Part shown: positions 34,468-47,353 of the stretch, in pieces | Layout of the letters: each line of letters begins with the position of its first letter | Position numbering within the stretch: position 1 is the first letter of the stretch | Source of the DNA: Physcomitrium patens | Taxonomy: Eukaryota; Streptophyta; Bryopsida; Funariales; Funariaceae | Reading direction: 5' to 3' | DNA length: 64,000 nt | Assembly: GCF_000002425.4 (NCBI RefSeq) | Contig: NC_037273.1 | Coordinates: 10,878,639 to 10,942,638, forward strand | Position numbers and translations under genes: made by a program | The notes under the pieces: model-generated | Database searches by the model: none | What the model saw: only the letters and a program-made list of their open reading frames with translations | Told to the model about the DNA's origin: nothing

Positions 34468-34906
34468 ACAGTCTAAAGATCCCATCTATAGGTTGTATGG
34501 ATTGTTTCACACCAATGGATTTACATCCATAAATGTAGCTTAACATGTTCAAATTCACTCAGAAATTCTATTGGATTTTTTTTACTAGTTATTGAGAATA
34601 GTCCTACAAAGATCTCTATTTGATGTTATCATTGAATTTAAGGTTTTTGAAGGTTGCACTGTCATATTATATGAAATCTTACTTGAGAATGCAATAGGCA
34701 CCTGTCTATGGAAGATGAAAGGAATTTGCAACAACAAGTCCTAACCACTTTAATAAAATCATATATAAATTACTACAAAAGCTTAGTAACTATAATCAAG
34801 CATCAATTAAGTCTAATTATTATTATTTTATTTTACTTTATTTTTATTTTTTAAAATTTTTTAAAATAAATTATAAATACAAAAAAATCCTAAAGAAGCC
34901 CTAAAA
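34468..34906. other. AT-rich intergenic DNA
   Basis: No gene or recognisable element seen between LTR F2 and the telomere-like array. Confidence 0.5.
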
Positions 34907-35045
34907 AAATTCTAAATTGAATCTTAAATAAAACCAAATTCTAATCCTAATCAAACCCTAATCCTAACCAAATCTTAATCAAATCCTAACCAAATCCTAA
35001 TCCTATCCAAATCTTAAATCGAACCTTAATCAATCCTAAGTAATT
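34907..35045. repeat. Degenerate telomere-like CCTAA array
   Basis: About 140 bp made of variants of (A)ATC/CCCTAA, such as TCTAATCCTAATCAAACCC and TAATCCTAACCAAATC. It resembles a short, decayed interstitial array of the plant telomere unit CCCTAAA. The periodicity is irregular (6-8 bp), so a non-telomeric simple repeat is also possible. Confidence 0.5.
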
Positions 35046-35290
35046 CCTATAGCAAATTTAAACCTCAATAACTAATGAATGAATTGTTGATTTTAACTCA
35101 AATTTTGCGTATTTCTTAACAATTAAGTTGACAATAAGTACAAATAATATCAAAGATTTGTTATTGACAATATTAAAGGCAAAATCTTTGAAACAATTTA
35201 TTGCTTAAGCCATTGTATGTAATAATTGATTATTTCAAAGATATAAAGAACAAAGACTTGGCTGAAGAAGAATAAGTCATATAATGATGA

Positions 35291-36618
35291 TGTCGTATCA
35301 CGTAATTTGCTATCTAAGAATACATTGAGTATCTAGCTGTAGAGAATTTAGTTTAAATTTTTATATGTATCTTGTCTTAGCTTCCAAAACTCTTTTATTT
35401 TGCATAAAATTCAAAATATAACAAAATTCCTTCAAAACATATTTTTCCCAAGAAGGATTTTTTCTTCTTGAACTTTAGAAAATCATAACTCTTGATCTAA
35501 TCGTTCAATTTGTTTCAAACTTTTAAAGTAGGTAGAATTTATTCTTAAGTTTTACTGCAAAAAAAACCAATAGCAAATTCACTCCCGATCTTTTGGCATC
35601 TAAGAAATCCTAGTAGATGCTCTAAATCCAAATTTATAAGCATCCAAGCACTATTTTCCTAATATCTCAAGAATCCAATATTTAAATATCAACATAATTA
35701 TGTAAAAAGTTTATTAACATGAATAGAAATATTTCTTGAAATTTTGAATCAAAATCTTGTCAAATTGCTCAAGATATAGCTTAAGTCACAACCACTAGTA
35801 AATCGGATCACTTACTACCCTTAGATTGCATGTGCTAACTTCAAAATCCAATAAATCCTTCTGTTCCACTTGAAATCTAGTAAGAAATATACAAAAAGTG
35901 TAGCTGCAAAAGTGCTTTTTCCAATTGCAATTGCCGATCTTCAATTGCCCTTTGTATGCATACGTTATGTTAAAAATAGTGACAGTAGCTCCCAAATCAA
36001 TGCCTTAACTTTGAGTGCCTATATCTCCTTCATAAATTTCAAATCATACGAGATTTACACCAAAACCATAGCCAAAAACCTAAACTTCTTGATCTTAGCC
36101 TTCAAAGCTCGAATGGCTCCAAAAAACTAACCTGAATCTCTAATATGGCCTTAGGCAGCCTCCTCCAAGCTTATTGGTCATGATTTTTGACCAATAGGAA
36201 TGGAGATTTTTATCATCTATCTCCATTCATCTATATGGATATCCTAAACTTTCTTTTTACTACCAAAATCTCTCTTCAACTCTTTTCTTTACAAGATTTA
36301 TTCAATATATGCCCTAAACACTAAATTAAAGAACCAAAATAAGACTTCAAGGGTCACCAATGTTTAATAAAGATGACTCTAAATATTTAAAATTACTACC
36401 AACAAAATCAATCTCAAAAGCTATTTTAAAAAGAAAATAAAGTTATACAAATTCTAATAGTAATCCTTTTAAAAAACCTCCTTTTAAAGTAGTAATTTAA
36501 CCACATTCTACAACCAAATAAAATCCAGTAACATAGCTCTTATCATGTTGTTAAGTAAATTGTACATTAAATACATAATCACATTATTTTCACATAGTAG
36601 CCGAACCACAACATGACA
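35291..36618 (-). mobile_element. B-like solo LTR G inside element D gag
   Basis: 1328 bp in minus orientation, starting TGTCGTATCACGTAA and ending CAACATGACA. Flanked by a perfect 4-bp duplication ATGA (35287-35290 and 36619-36622). Its ends match those of the B LTRs and of H. The reading frames inside (for example 35870-36130) overlap LTR sequence and have no recognisable domain. Confidence 0.85.
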
Positions 36619-36723
36619 ATGACAGCTCTCAAGTTTTTAGAAACTTATTTATCAAAGCTAGAACTAATATAAATTGATATAATTTGTTTTAAAATCCTCA
36701 TGGAATAGAAAAAGATTTGACGA

Positions 36724-37522
36724 TGTTGTCATACTGTAGTTTGGCTACCATGTAAAAATAATGGGTTTATATATTTAATACATAATATACTAAAGAATAT
36801 GGTGAAAGCCATATTAGTGGATTTTTGTTGGTTATAGGATGTAGATAGATTACTACTTCAAAAAGAGGTTGTTTAAAAAGACTTCTATTAGAATTTATAT
36901 AAATTTACTTTATTTTGATAGTGACTTTGAAGTTGATTTTATTAGTAGTAACTTTTAAATATTTAGAGTCACCTTTCTTAGATATTGGTGACCCTCAAAG
37001 TCTTATTTTTTTTTTCTAGTAGTTGTGTTTTGAGCTATATCTTAAGCAATTTGATAAGATTTTGGCTAAAACTTTTTTAGAGTGTGAATAATTATGTTAA
37101 AAAACTTTAAATATAAATTTTGTGGCATTTGGATTTTAAATTTTTGAAATATAAAGAAAATAGTTTTTAGATGCTTATAGATTAGGATTTAAAGCATCTG
37201 CTAGGATTTCAAAGATGCCAAAAGATTGGTAATAGATTTACATGTTATTTCATTTGTGATAAAGCTTAAGGATAGAATCTATGTTAAATAGAAATTTCAG
37301 AAAAAAATTGAATGGTTGGATCAAGAAATATGAATTTCCAAAGTTCAAGGTAAAAACATCGTTTGCAGAAACAAAATGTTTTGAAGGGTTTTATTATAAT
37401 TTGAGCTTTTTTGTAAGATAAAAGAATTTTTGGGAGATAAAAAATCATAAATAAGCTAAAGCTAAATTCTCTACAGTTAGGTACCTAGTGTATTCTCAGA
37501 TTACAAATCACGCCATACGACA
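36724..37522 (+). mobile_element. B-like solo LTR H, internally deleted
   Basis: 799 bp, start TGTTGTCATACTGTAG, end CGCCATACGACA, flanked by ACGA (36720-36723) and ACGT (37523-37526). It is collinear with the reverse complement of LTR G (for example the TAAATATTTAGAGTCA and GGTGACCCT blocks) but lacks about 500 bp. It lies in the gag of element D only 105 bp from G and in opposite orientation. Confidence 0.8.
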
Positions 37523-38160
37523 ACGTCAAGAAGGCTTATGCTTATATTATGGAGAATCTAAATACATTGTTCAACATTATTCAAATAACAATGCAACTAA
37601 AAAATAAAAAACTTGATCGCCAAAGAAGACGATGTGTCAAAAAATAAGTTTTTTTAGCTATAATAGAAACTATGCAATTAAAATCTTGCATAATTTTTAG
37701 TAAAGATTCTATTTTCTCTTCAAATCTCTCATCTTATTTTACAATAGAAGTTTATTTAAGAAAAAAAAATCAAAAAGTCTTGGCTTTGATAAATTCAAGA
37801 GCCTCAGCTTGTTTTATAGACAAAGATTTTGTTAAAAAATAAGATTTATCATTAGTCATAAAAACTAAACCCCTACATGTAGAAAATATAGATGGTTGTT
37901 TGCTATCTTTTGGAAATATTATACATGAGACTATTTCTTTAGATGTAACAATTAAAGATCATAATAGTATATTAATATTTAATATAATAGGACCTTTTTT
38001 AATTTGATTGTTTTAGAATTATTTTGGTTAAAAAAATATAATTCTTAAATAAATTGGATTTTTTATAATCTTAATTTTTTTAGTAGTTTAATCCAAAATC
38101 TCGTTAGTCAAATAAAAATACATAAGTTTAGTACATCTAAATCCTTATTAATAGGTACAA
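37523..38160 (+). pseudogene. Element D: nucleocapsid and protease remnant
   Basis: Directly after LTR H the sequence encodes LCLYYGESKYIVQHYS, the zinc knuckle of this family with three of its four ligands replaced by Tyr through G-to-A or C-to-T changes. The protease region follows in broken frame around 37780-38030. Confidence 0.65.
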
Positions 38161-38439
38161 TAGCTTTTATGCATGTAGCAAAAGAAGTATCATCTTTTGT
38201 TACATATGCCAAATCTTTTTTTGATGATGAGAAGATGTTAAGTAGTATTTTTAAGCTATATCAAGATTTTCTAGGTATTTTTAAAAAAAAAATACAGATA
38301 TTCTTCCAAAGCATTGTTCTTATAATTGTTATATTGTTCTTCATGAAGAAACTCAACAACCATTTGAACCAATCTATAGCCTATTACAAAACAAGTTGGC
38401 TGTACCTAAGAAGTACATTAATGATAACTTAACAAAGAA

Positions 38440-39168
38440 TTTCATATACTATTTTAAGTCTTTAATCACGGCTCTTATCTTCTTTGTAGAGAAAAAATAT
38501 GGATCTCTACAAATATGTGTAGACTATTGAGGATTCAACAAGATCGCCATCAAGAATAAGTATCCTCTATTCTTGATTTTAAAATTTTTTGATTAATTCA
38601 ATGAAACAAAGATCTATATAAAAATAGATCTACAAAGAGCATATAATTTAGTACATATTGAAAAAAGAGTTGAATAAAAAATTATGTTTCAATCTAGATA
38701 TGGAAATTTTGAATATAATGTCATGCCTTTTGGAGCCATGAATACACCAACTACTTTTCAACATGTAATGAATGATGTATTTTTTGAGTTTTTCGATGAT
38801 TTTATCATCTATTATTTGGACAATATCTTAATCTACTCTAAAAACACAAAAGACCATGAAATTCATGTTTGTCATGTGTTACAAAAACTTAGAGATGTGT
38901 GATTATATACTAAGTTAGAAAAATGTATATTTTATACTATTCAAGTTGACTTCTTTGAATATATCATTTTTAATAAAGGATCAATGATAGATCTAAAGAA
39001 AGTCTAAATTATCATGAATTAGAAGATTCCAAAAATAGTAAAAAATATGCAATGCTTTTTAGACTTTATCAATTACTATCAAATCTTTATTAAAAAAATT
39101 CCTCAACTTGCAGCTCTACTTGTACGTTTGACTTGTGAAGAAAAATTTGAGTGGAGCAAGATTCTTTG
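38440..39168 (+). pseudogene. Element D: reverse transcriptase remnant
   Basis: The ORF 38684-38902 encodes MPFGAMNTPTTFQHVMNDVF and YYLDNILIYSKN, the RT palm with Y-L-D-N instead of Y-x-D-D. Upstream pieces (CVDY then a stop, KIAIKNKY) lie in other frames. The sequence ends in the RT connection, where it meets the inverted remnant E. Confidence 0.8.
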
Positions 39169-39780
39169 GCTTTAGTTGTGAATTTAATCTACTTGCTTCT
39201 CTTAATTGTACAACTTCTTTGTACAAATTTTAAATTTCATTGTTAATTTTTTCTATAGATGTAGCAATAATACCTCCATGATTTATATTCAAAATATGTA
39301 AGATTTCTATCCTAAAAAATTTGATAAGCTTATAAAGATATATAATAGTTACAAATCTATTATCACTTTTGCCTAAAGTAGCATCCATAATTTTTCCTCT
39401 TGTAGAGAATTCAAACAAATTTAAAATATTAAAGTAGAGGAAAGTATAGTATCTAATTAAGAGATACATGGTGATATTCTATAAGACTTTCAATACATAT
39501 TGACTTTGTTAGATACATGTCTTAATTTATAAGGTAATTTTTCTATATGTAGGCTAGATAGTTAGCTTGTTCTATAAGCTACAATAACATGTAACATGTG
39601 GTTAATTTGTTGATCAAGTTTCTAACCTATTAATCAACTATAAATGTATGTATAGTCAAAATTGTGTCTACAAAGATTTTAGGAAGCTTTTCTAGAAGAT
39701 GTTATGAAATTAATTTATTTTTACCTACTTCTATCTAGTTATATAGATAATTATTAGAATAAATACATATATCTATGACA
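39169..39780 (-). mobile_element. Element E: inverted gag-leader plus partial LTR
   Basis: From 39169 the plus strand matches the region around 9925-10160 (5' gag and leader of element C). From about 39445 it matches the distal half of a chromovirus LTR (AACTAAGAGGCTA-like, TAACCTATTAATCAACTA, ending ATCTATGACA at 39780). The proximal half of the LTR is missing. E therefore points opposite to D, and the two meet without any spacer. Confidence 0.6.
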
Positions 39781-40914
39781 ATTTGTTGATATCACAAGAT
39801 TGCTCTTTATACATGTATTAAAAAATGTTAAAATAAATGGTTCTTTGTTCTTCTTTTTTGTTATAAAAAGAAGAATTTGTCAAAAGTGTCCTCTTTTTTG
39901 GTATTTATTTCTTAGAATTGAAGCAGCACTTAATTGTATAATTAAAAAATAAATAAAAAAAATGTTGGATTTGTAGTATAAGCCTCCTAATTTAAAATAG
40001 ACAATAAGTAATTACTCAATATGTAAATGTTATTTCTTTCACTTTTAGAAGGCTAGAAGGTCCAGTGAAAGAACTTTTCAAGGAGTTGAAAATTTTTTGC
40101 CTAAGTTTAAGGTTAGTATTAAACTAGAATAAATTATGCTGCTATTGGAAAGTAAAAGAAATAAGATCATTATGAATCAATACATTGGAAATTTCTTGAG
40201 TTGTTTAATGTAATATTAGCAAACTATTAGTTATCTTTTTTGATATTAATATATCTTTCTTTGATGTAAATAATTTTTTAAAGGCTAAAATAGATCAAAA
40301 ACTTAAGTATTAGAATACCATTAAGATAAACAAGACTAGTAGAGCCATGATAGTTAACAAGATATTATTTTCTTCTATCTTTTTTTTTTCTATAATTTTC
40401 AGAGGCACAAAATCAAGAATGGCAAAAGCTTTGGCTTAAGTTCAAAATTATATATAATTTGAGAACCTCCAATGAGCTTGTATTAAAGAATTATAAATTC
40501 AATATTGCCAATGAGGAGCTTGTAGAAGTATTGACATGGTTAATCCAATAAATGACTTGATTTTCTTATTGATGAAATAGATTTTGAAAGCTTGTGAATT
40601 TGGTAAGTCCAATCTTCATATTTTATTAAATTTCAAATTTAGCCTTTTTTAATCTTATTCATAAAAAATATTCTTTTAGCTTAAAATATTTTATATTATT
40701 TTATTTTTAAGTAAAAAAAAGATGTGATGCTTGGTTTATAATCGAATCTTCTTAAAAAGCCTTGGCAAAAGATATACAAATAATTAGCTTGAGTATAACT
40801 AAAGAAGTTTCTTATGAATATTTTTGGTGGTTTTCTTCTGTTCTTCTCATTGGTGCTAGATTTTCAAAACTCCAAGCATCCCAATTACATAAGGTTGGGC
40901 TTAAATGCAATGTG

Positions 40915-40949
<35 letters not shown>

Positions 40950-43900
40950 ATCTCTTTCTTATGGCATAGAAAGCAACAATGGCCTTTAATCTCAAAGCTA
41001 TAGAAATTCACATATAGATTATAGCTACTATTAGGCAAGGTTGGTATTGAAGTCCTATGAGGGTAAATTTTACCTCTCAATCTAAATTACAAGATTTTTT
41101 TAATAAAGAGTTACTTGTAATTGGTGGTATAAAGTGAGACAAGAAAATAATAAGAATATAAGAAGTACAATCACAAAACAAGTAAAAAAAAATATATTCA
41201 AGCAAATAAACACTTCAATATTTAATTCTAATCTATTTATTAGATTTTTATTAACTTAAAAATAAATATTATATTTATAAATATTTAAATTTATTGTCTT
41301 TTAATGATATAAGAAACATATAAATTCAAATAACTATGAATAAATTATAAAGGTTTAAAGTTAGTAAGTAAATAATTAAAAAATTAAGTAAAAATATTAT
41401 ACCTCAAAGATAACTTGCTCATAGTTCAAGAAGTTGAGTCTCACCAAGGCTCATATGTAGTGTATATGGATTTCTAAGAGAAGCCACGATGCCTTAGGCT
41501 TATCCTTCTAACTACCTTCAAGGTGTTACAACTCATATGGAACTTGTGCACCTTCTTTTCTACAAGGACTACTTTAGCTGCTAGTCCTCTTATTTTCAAC
41601 TAGTAGAACCAATATTTTGCATTTTTTACTTCACTATGCTATTCAAAAATATCCAATTAGCCTAGGAACCTTGCATGGCCTTTGAATCTTACTCCATTTC
41701 TTCATAATGGCTTCCAAAGTTGTAAAATTTATTTTTATCAATTTTAAAAATTAATCTAAAAATTCTTGAATAAATTCTAAATAAATTTTAATAATTCTTA
41801 TAATATTTATATAATACTAATATAAATTTTATGCTATATTTTTTTACTTTGGTGATTTTTTATAATAATAAAATAAATATAAATTAATTATAAATCATAT
41901 TTTTTATATCAATAACTAAAAAGATATGAGATTCTTTCTTATACTTCTTTTAACTATTGACTAATATTTATAGTTTTTTATAAGTAATACATATAGATAG
42001 AAGGCCAATTTAAATATTAATCTTAATAACTAATCTTTAATACTCAAAAATAAATAAAAATACTAAATCAACTCAAATAATTATTTCTAAAATTTATTAA
42101 GACTCCATTTTTACAACTAACATTCTAATTTTTTGTTTATCTAAGGATTTCTATACTATTTACTATATATTTTATTTTAAGCATAATAATTATATTTTTT
42201 TGTACTAAATATCTAAATGAGTCATTTTGATGACTCATAGATATGTTGTTAATAGATAGCTTTTCATCTGCTGTACAAAAAGAATAGATTGATTGCTACT
42301 AGAGCAATAGAAACTCTTTTCTAGTTACAATTTGGCAAGTCTTGGAAGAAGTGAATTAACCTTGTAGTACAATCCTCTACACAATCTTCAATTCTTCCAC
42401 TAAAATATGGTTTATAGTTCTTTTTAGTATTATTTTCTCTTATTCCAATCTGGTAATTATGTCTACTTATTTATAAGGCTTTATTATTACATTAGAATTA
42501 TAAAGATACAATAAATTTTCTAAAAAAGAATAGCTTAGTTTTTAAAAGGTCAATTAGAGCTATTAAATTGGAATCCCAAAAGATTCTAGTAGCCTTTGAT
42601 GGAGGCCTAGTCTCTTTTTTTGGATACTCAACAAAGCTTAGAAGGAAGCTTTTTTAAGCAAAATGCATCATGCCTAACTTAGTGATAACAAAGTGGATCA
42701 GGGTACTTCATGGTGATTTCAAGCTTCATTGAAAAACAATATAAATCAAGAGCCAAGTCAATAAAGAATCTTGCTTCTTATGGTTAATATGGCATCCAGT
42801 AATAATGTTAAATACATGGAAGGATTAGGTTGATCGTGTAATTTTTCTAAGCTATCTTATTTGCCTCATACAATTTGATGAATCAATTCTTCATTATTTT
42901 TAAGATAGGTACTCTGCATAGTGCGCAAGGCAATAGAGTACACATTTATTCAATATTATGGTCTATAGTATTAATGCAAGAAGTCCATGGTAGCCTTTGT
43001 TGTGGCATTAAGGTCTCTTCTCTATGAAAAGCCATCAATAATTGGATCCATATAGCTTATTGTAGTCACAAATCTGGACGGTGGTGCTTTGAATCATGTG
43101 GATGGAGCATAATGACATGGTATTCAACAATATAAAGTAGCACCCAAGTAAGCTTCTTCAGTGTTTCTAATTAGGAATTATTAACAATGGCATGATGGAA
43201 TGGGTAGATGTGTGTAATAGGAGGAAACTGAAACCAGAGTTGAAACAAAAAAAATAAAAATAAAAATAAAAAAGTGGTTTATGAGAGCTTCACATTCTAG
43301 CTCATAACCATCTAATAAGCTGAAAAATTATGAATTTCTACTTGTGGGGTGTATGGGCAGAGACACTAAGACCAGATTTTAATTCATCTGAAAATTCCTG
43401 AATAGTTGGATGTTGTCAAGGGGTTTGTAGAACCAGAATTGAAAAACCCCAATGTATGCCAATCACTTTTTCAAAGACCCACAAAGGATGCATCTGGACC
43501 AACCCTCAGATCTGTGATGTCACATTTATCCATTATTGTCCAGATTCTATTTTAAGATTTCCCTACTGATTTTAGAGCTGTGGGACATTCTCATTGAAGG
43601 TCAAGTACTAAGTGAATAGTCTTCATGTGGCATTGGAGGTTGAAACCTGGGCCTTGATGCAAAGTTCTACAGTACCAAAAATAAACTCAATATATATGTC
43701 CTCTCTATGCTGAAAGTGATTTTCAAATACTCTGAACTGGTGGTTGACTAGTCTGAAGTCACTATTGCAAAGCCAATTCCTCTCCTAATGAATACTTCAA
43801 AGTTCTTTCCGGGCAACAGGAAGCAGATTGAAGAATGTATCAGTTCTTGCCGACCTCCTCAGTACTTTTCACCCATACCCTATGCTCTGTTGACTACAGA

Positions 43901-46250
43901 ATCTCTTGAATTGATTGCAGAATGGTTGAATGAACTTTGAATTGATGTTGGTATGGTTTATTGGATAGAACATAGTGGGCACTAAACCAGATCAATGCAA
44001 GTGTCCAGCAATGTTTTGGCTGGAGTAAGCTCTGAAGAGCTTGAGCAATAAAACTAGACAGCACAGAATCCAGGCTCACCTGCAGGCTGTGTGATATATT
44101 GCAGCTGAACAACTGCATCAGCATCACTGAGCCCACACAGAGTGCATCAAAAGCCATGGCATATGTTGTGCAGGACACTTTGATGACTCATCATGCCACA
44201 ATTATTTTGCTTTTTTGCTTTGGAAGCTTTTTAAAATAATGTGAAGGTATAAGAACATAGAAATATGTGGAAATAATTGACTCATTTAAGTGCAGTACTT
44301 ACAAACAATAAAGAATAAAGGAATAATGGGGTGTGTTGCAACTTGTGCTTTTTGTAATTCTAAAATACATTCTTCAATGTTGTAGAAAGTTGAGTACTTT
44401 ATTATTGAAAAAAAATCAATACGTAAACTTGACCATACATCATTTAATTTATTCAATAAATATTTATATTTAAATTTATATTTAAAGAGTTCGTCAGATA
44501 TGTTTTATTTTTCAATTTAAAAATAATATAATATTAAAAGAAAATTTATCAGTTTTTTTCTATTAATTTATTTTGATAAATTCAATTTAAATATTTTAAT
44601 CCCATAAGAGAATAACTTAATATTTTAATTTGTGTAAAATAGATTTCTATGACTAAATCTAAAACTATAGGATTTTAGATAATTTTTAGAAAAAAATAAT
44701 AAGAATATTTTGTTCATACACGTTTACATATAAAAATTTGAATTTTTACATGAATTTATATTTAAAAATTCAAAAAGAATAATTAATTTGGTAATAGTTT
44801 TAATAGATAAAATCAATTGCAGATTAATAATTCTTGTGCTAGAAAAAAGTTAAGATGTTATGAAATTTAAATATAAAATATTTAAAACTAAAATATTATA
44901 TTAAATTATCTAAAACTGAATTTATTAAAAATTTAATGCTAAATTTTATTTATTAGTTAAATTTAATTGTTTTTGTAATATCCAAGATATAAAAAAGAAC
45001 ATGATTTAATACAATGCATGATGGTGATTGTAACAAATATATACATAAATACATATACATATGAGTCTTAAATCTAATAAAATTTATCTAAAACATATTA
45101 AAGACGTTGTAAATTTATTTACATTAAATTAGATACACTTTTAGGGAAAATATCTAAATATTTTTTTATTCTTTATATAAAAAAATATAAATTATACATA
45201 TCAAATATAGTTTTTTTTTTAAACTAGTAACTAATGCCATATATACAAGACATCATTATGATATAATTTTATTGCATTAGAAATACTTAAGAAAGCATAG
45301 AATAAAAATAAATAAATAAATATCACATATAAAATGGTGTTTATATATGTTAAAAACGTGATAAATAAATAGATAATTTTAATAATTTAGGATAGAATTG
45401 TAAGTATGTGAATTATCTAGTGCAAACACAATAACAACTAGTCTCTCTAAAGAGGTCTAATTGACATGTAGACACTTGTCTTATTAAGTTACATGGTAGC
45501 TTAGTAGGCTATAATGGCTAAATGGTAATACCATTAATATATAGTAGATAGAACTTACAAATTGGCAATATGATAGCATCTGCCTATATGTCTAATAGAA
45601 GTCATGTATTCTATCAACACTCATACTTATTGACCTATTAGAGTAAAAAACATTCATGATATCCATTATTTTCTTAAATTTACAATACTTTTTATAAGTT
45701 TGAATCTTAGTCAAAACTTCTTCAATTATGTATTTAATCCTACAAAAAAATAAGTTGATATTGTAACTTTAAATCTTCTCATAAATAAAATATGATTTTG
45801 AATTTTGACATGTTTGATAAGAACATAAAATGTAGAATTATTTAAAGACAAATTCAACTTTAGATATTATTAAAAATAATCATAGAACTATTTTGTAAAA
45901 TTTTAATGAATTTAATAAAAAAAATCTCTTATGCAAAATTGCTTCTTTTCTTGCATAAATAGCTATTATATATTGTACTTTGACAATAAAAAATCAAATT
46001 GTTGGTTACTTCTTACTATTTCAAGTGATAGTACTACCAATCAACAAAAATACATAATAAATGTAAAAAATTATAAATCAATATTTCTTAGATAATTCTT
46101 ATTACAAAAAGTAATAACTTTTAAAATCAAAATACTTTTATTATATTTTAACATGTAATTTTTTACATCTTCTAAATATTATAATCCCATTTTACAACTA
46201 TTTAATATATAAGGAAAGGATTTTTTCTATATCAATTATTAATTCTTACA
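39781..46250. other. Long AT-rich intergenic stretch
   Basis: No gene recognised. It contains an A31 run at 40918-40948. A slightly less AT-rich part (about 42220-44200) includes a minus-strand reading frame of 94 codons at 44178-43894 with several Cys and hydrophobic residues but no recognisable domain, and I do not call it a gene. The rest has only short frames. Confidence 0.5.
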
Positions 46251-46279
46251 AAATAAAGAACATCAATTTTATTCCCTAT

Positions 46280-47010
46280 CATTGTATAGACTAAATTCCA
46301 ATTGCAATCTATTATAGAATCTTCTTTATTGCTTCAACTTCCTCAAGAATTTGTAGATTCATATTTTTTAATAATTTACTAATGAAATCCAAAAGAATAG
46401 CTAAAGATTATTGATCTTTCATTCAAAGCCTTTTAAAGAATTTTAATTTATACTTTTGCTAAGGTATTATTATTATTATTAAAAATATAAAGTAAAATTA
46501 TTTAAAACGCTAGGTTTTAATAAGGTAGGTTTTATAAATTCTTTTATTTTATATAATTTATGTGTCCAAAATATAATAGATTTCTTCTAAATCTTTTATT
46601 TCAAATCTTTTATTTCAAATATTTTTTTTAAGTTTCTATATATCTTTAAGAGAAGTTCTTTGTTATTAAACATTAGCATAATGCCATCTATATAGAATAT
46701 AATAATAATATAGAATCTATTAGTAGTCTACATTGCATAAATTATAGAATTTTTTTGGCTTTGTTCAGACCTTGTGAGATAAAATAGTCATCTATTTATT
46801 TGTTCTATACAATAGGATATTTTTAATAGAATCTATTATAAGCTTTAAAGAATTTATATGCTAGGTATTCTTCACCATCTAATATATTTGAGGTAGTTTA
46901 TAAATATTTTATTTTAAAGATTCTGTTCAAGAATATAGTATTGACATCTATTTAATGAACTTCTAAACCTTCACCTTGAGCTAGTACCAAAATTGTACAA
47001 ATTAAGATTA
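46280..47010 (-). pseudogene. Decayed Copia-type reverse transcriptase
   Basis: On the minus strand, broken by many stops and frame changes, pieces match the Ty1/copia RT order. From about 46970 it reads EVH-stop-IDVNTIFLN (compare the EVHQMDVKTAFLNG motif). Then come a GEEYLAYKFFKAYNRFY piece (compare the CKL-KSLYGLKQAPR region), a piece resembling ILLLYVDD around 46690, and near 46290 a piece resembling the SLMYAM...PDI motif. This is the only Copia-type trace seen in the window. Recognition is by motif order only. Confidence 0.5.
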
Positions 47011-47312
47011 TCTTTGCCACTACAACATTGTATTTATATATTTATATATTTATATGTTTTTTAAAAGTTTTTAAAATAAATTTATTTAATATTATAAATA
47101 AATTAATGTAAAATAGTAATAAAAATAATAAAAAAGATGTCTAAGAAGACACTTATCTAAAGTCTTGCATCAATTAAATTAAACAAATACTAGATTTAGC
47201 TATTTAATTTTTTATCTTTGTATATTTCAGAGGTAGATCAAAACAATGCATATATCATATTTTTAAATAATAAAAAAATTAAATTATTAACATAATTTTC
47301 TAAAATTAATTT

Positions 47313-47315
<3 letters not shown>

Positions 47316-47350
<35 letters not shown>
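47316..47350. repeat. (TA)n microsatellite
   Basis: Uninterrupted TA dinucleotide run of about 35 bp in AT-rich, otherwise featureless DNA. Confidence 0.9.

Positions 47351-47353
<3 letters not shown>

Larger units (their letters stand above)
35110..39168 (+). mobile_element. Element D: plus-strand chromovirus remnant split by two LTRs
   Basis: Relative of A and C on the plus strand. Gag pieces lie at 35110-35290 (parallel to the reverse complement of 9500-9352) and 36619-36723, and the nucleocapsid box follows at 37523. Next come the protease region (about 37740-38160) and RT (38440-39160). The LTR insertions at 35291-36618 and 36724-37522 separate the gag pieces. No 5' LTR is seen, and the element breaks off in the RT connection at 39168, where an inverted remnant begins. 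Heavily decayed. Confidence 0.75.

Noticed and set aside
34907-35045. CRISPR-like or satellite array
   Set aside because: Units of 6-8 bp without constant spacers; better read as a degenerate telomere-like simple repeat, and the window is eukaryotic.
43894-44178. 94-codon minus-strand reading frame as a gene
   Set aside because: No recognisable domain, no codon-use signal and AT-rich surroundings; cannot be supported as a gene.
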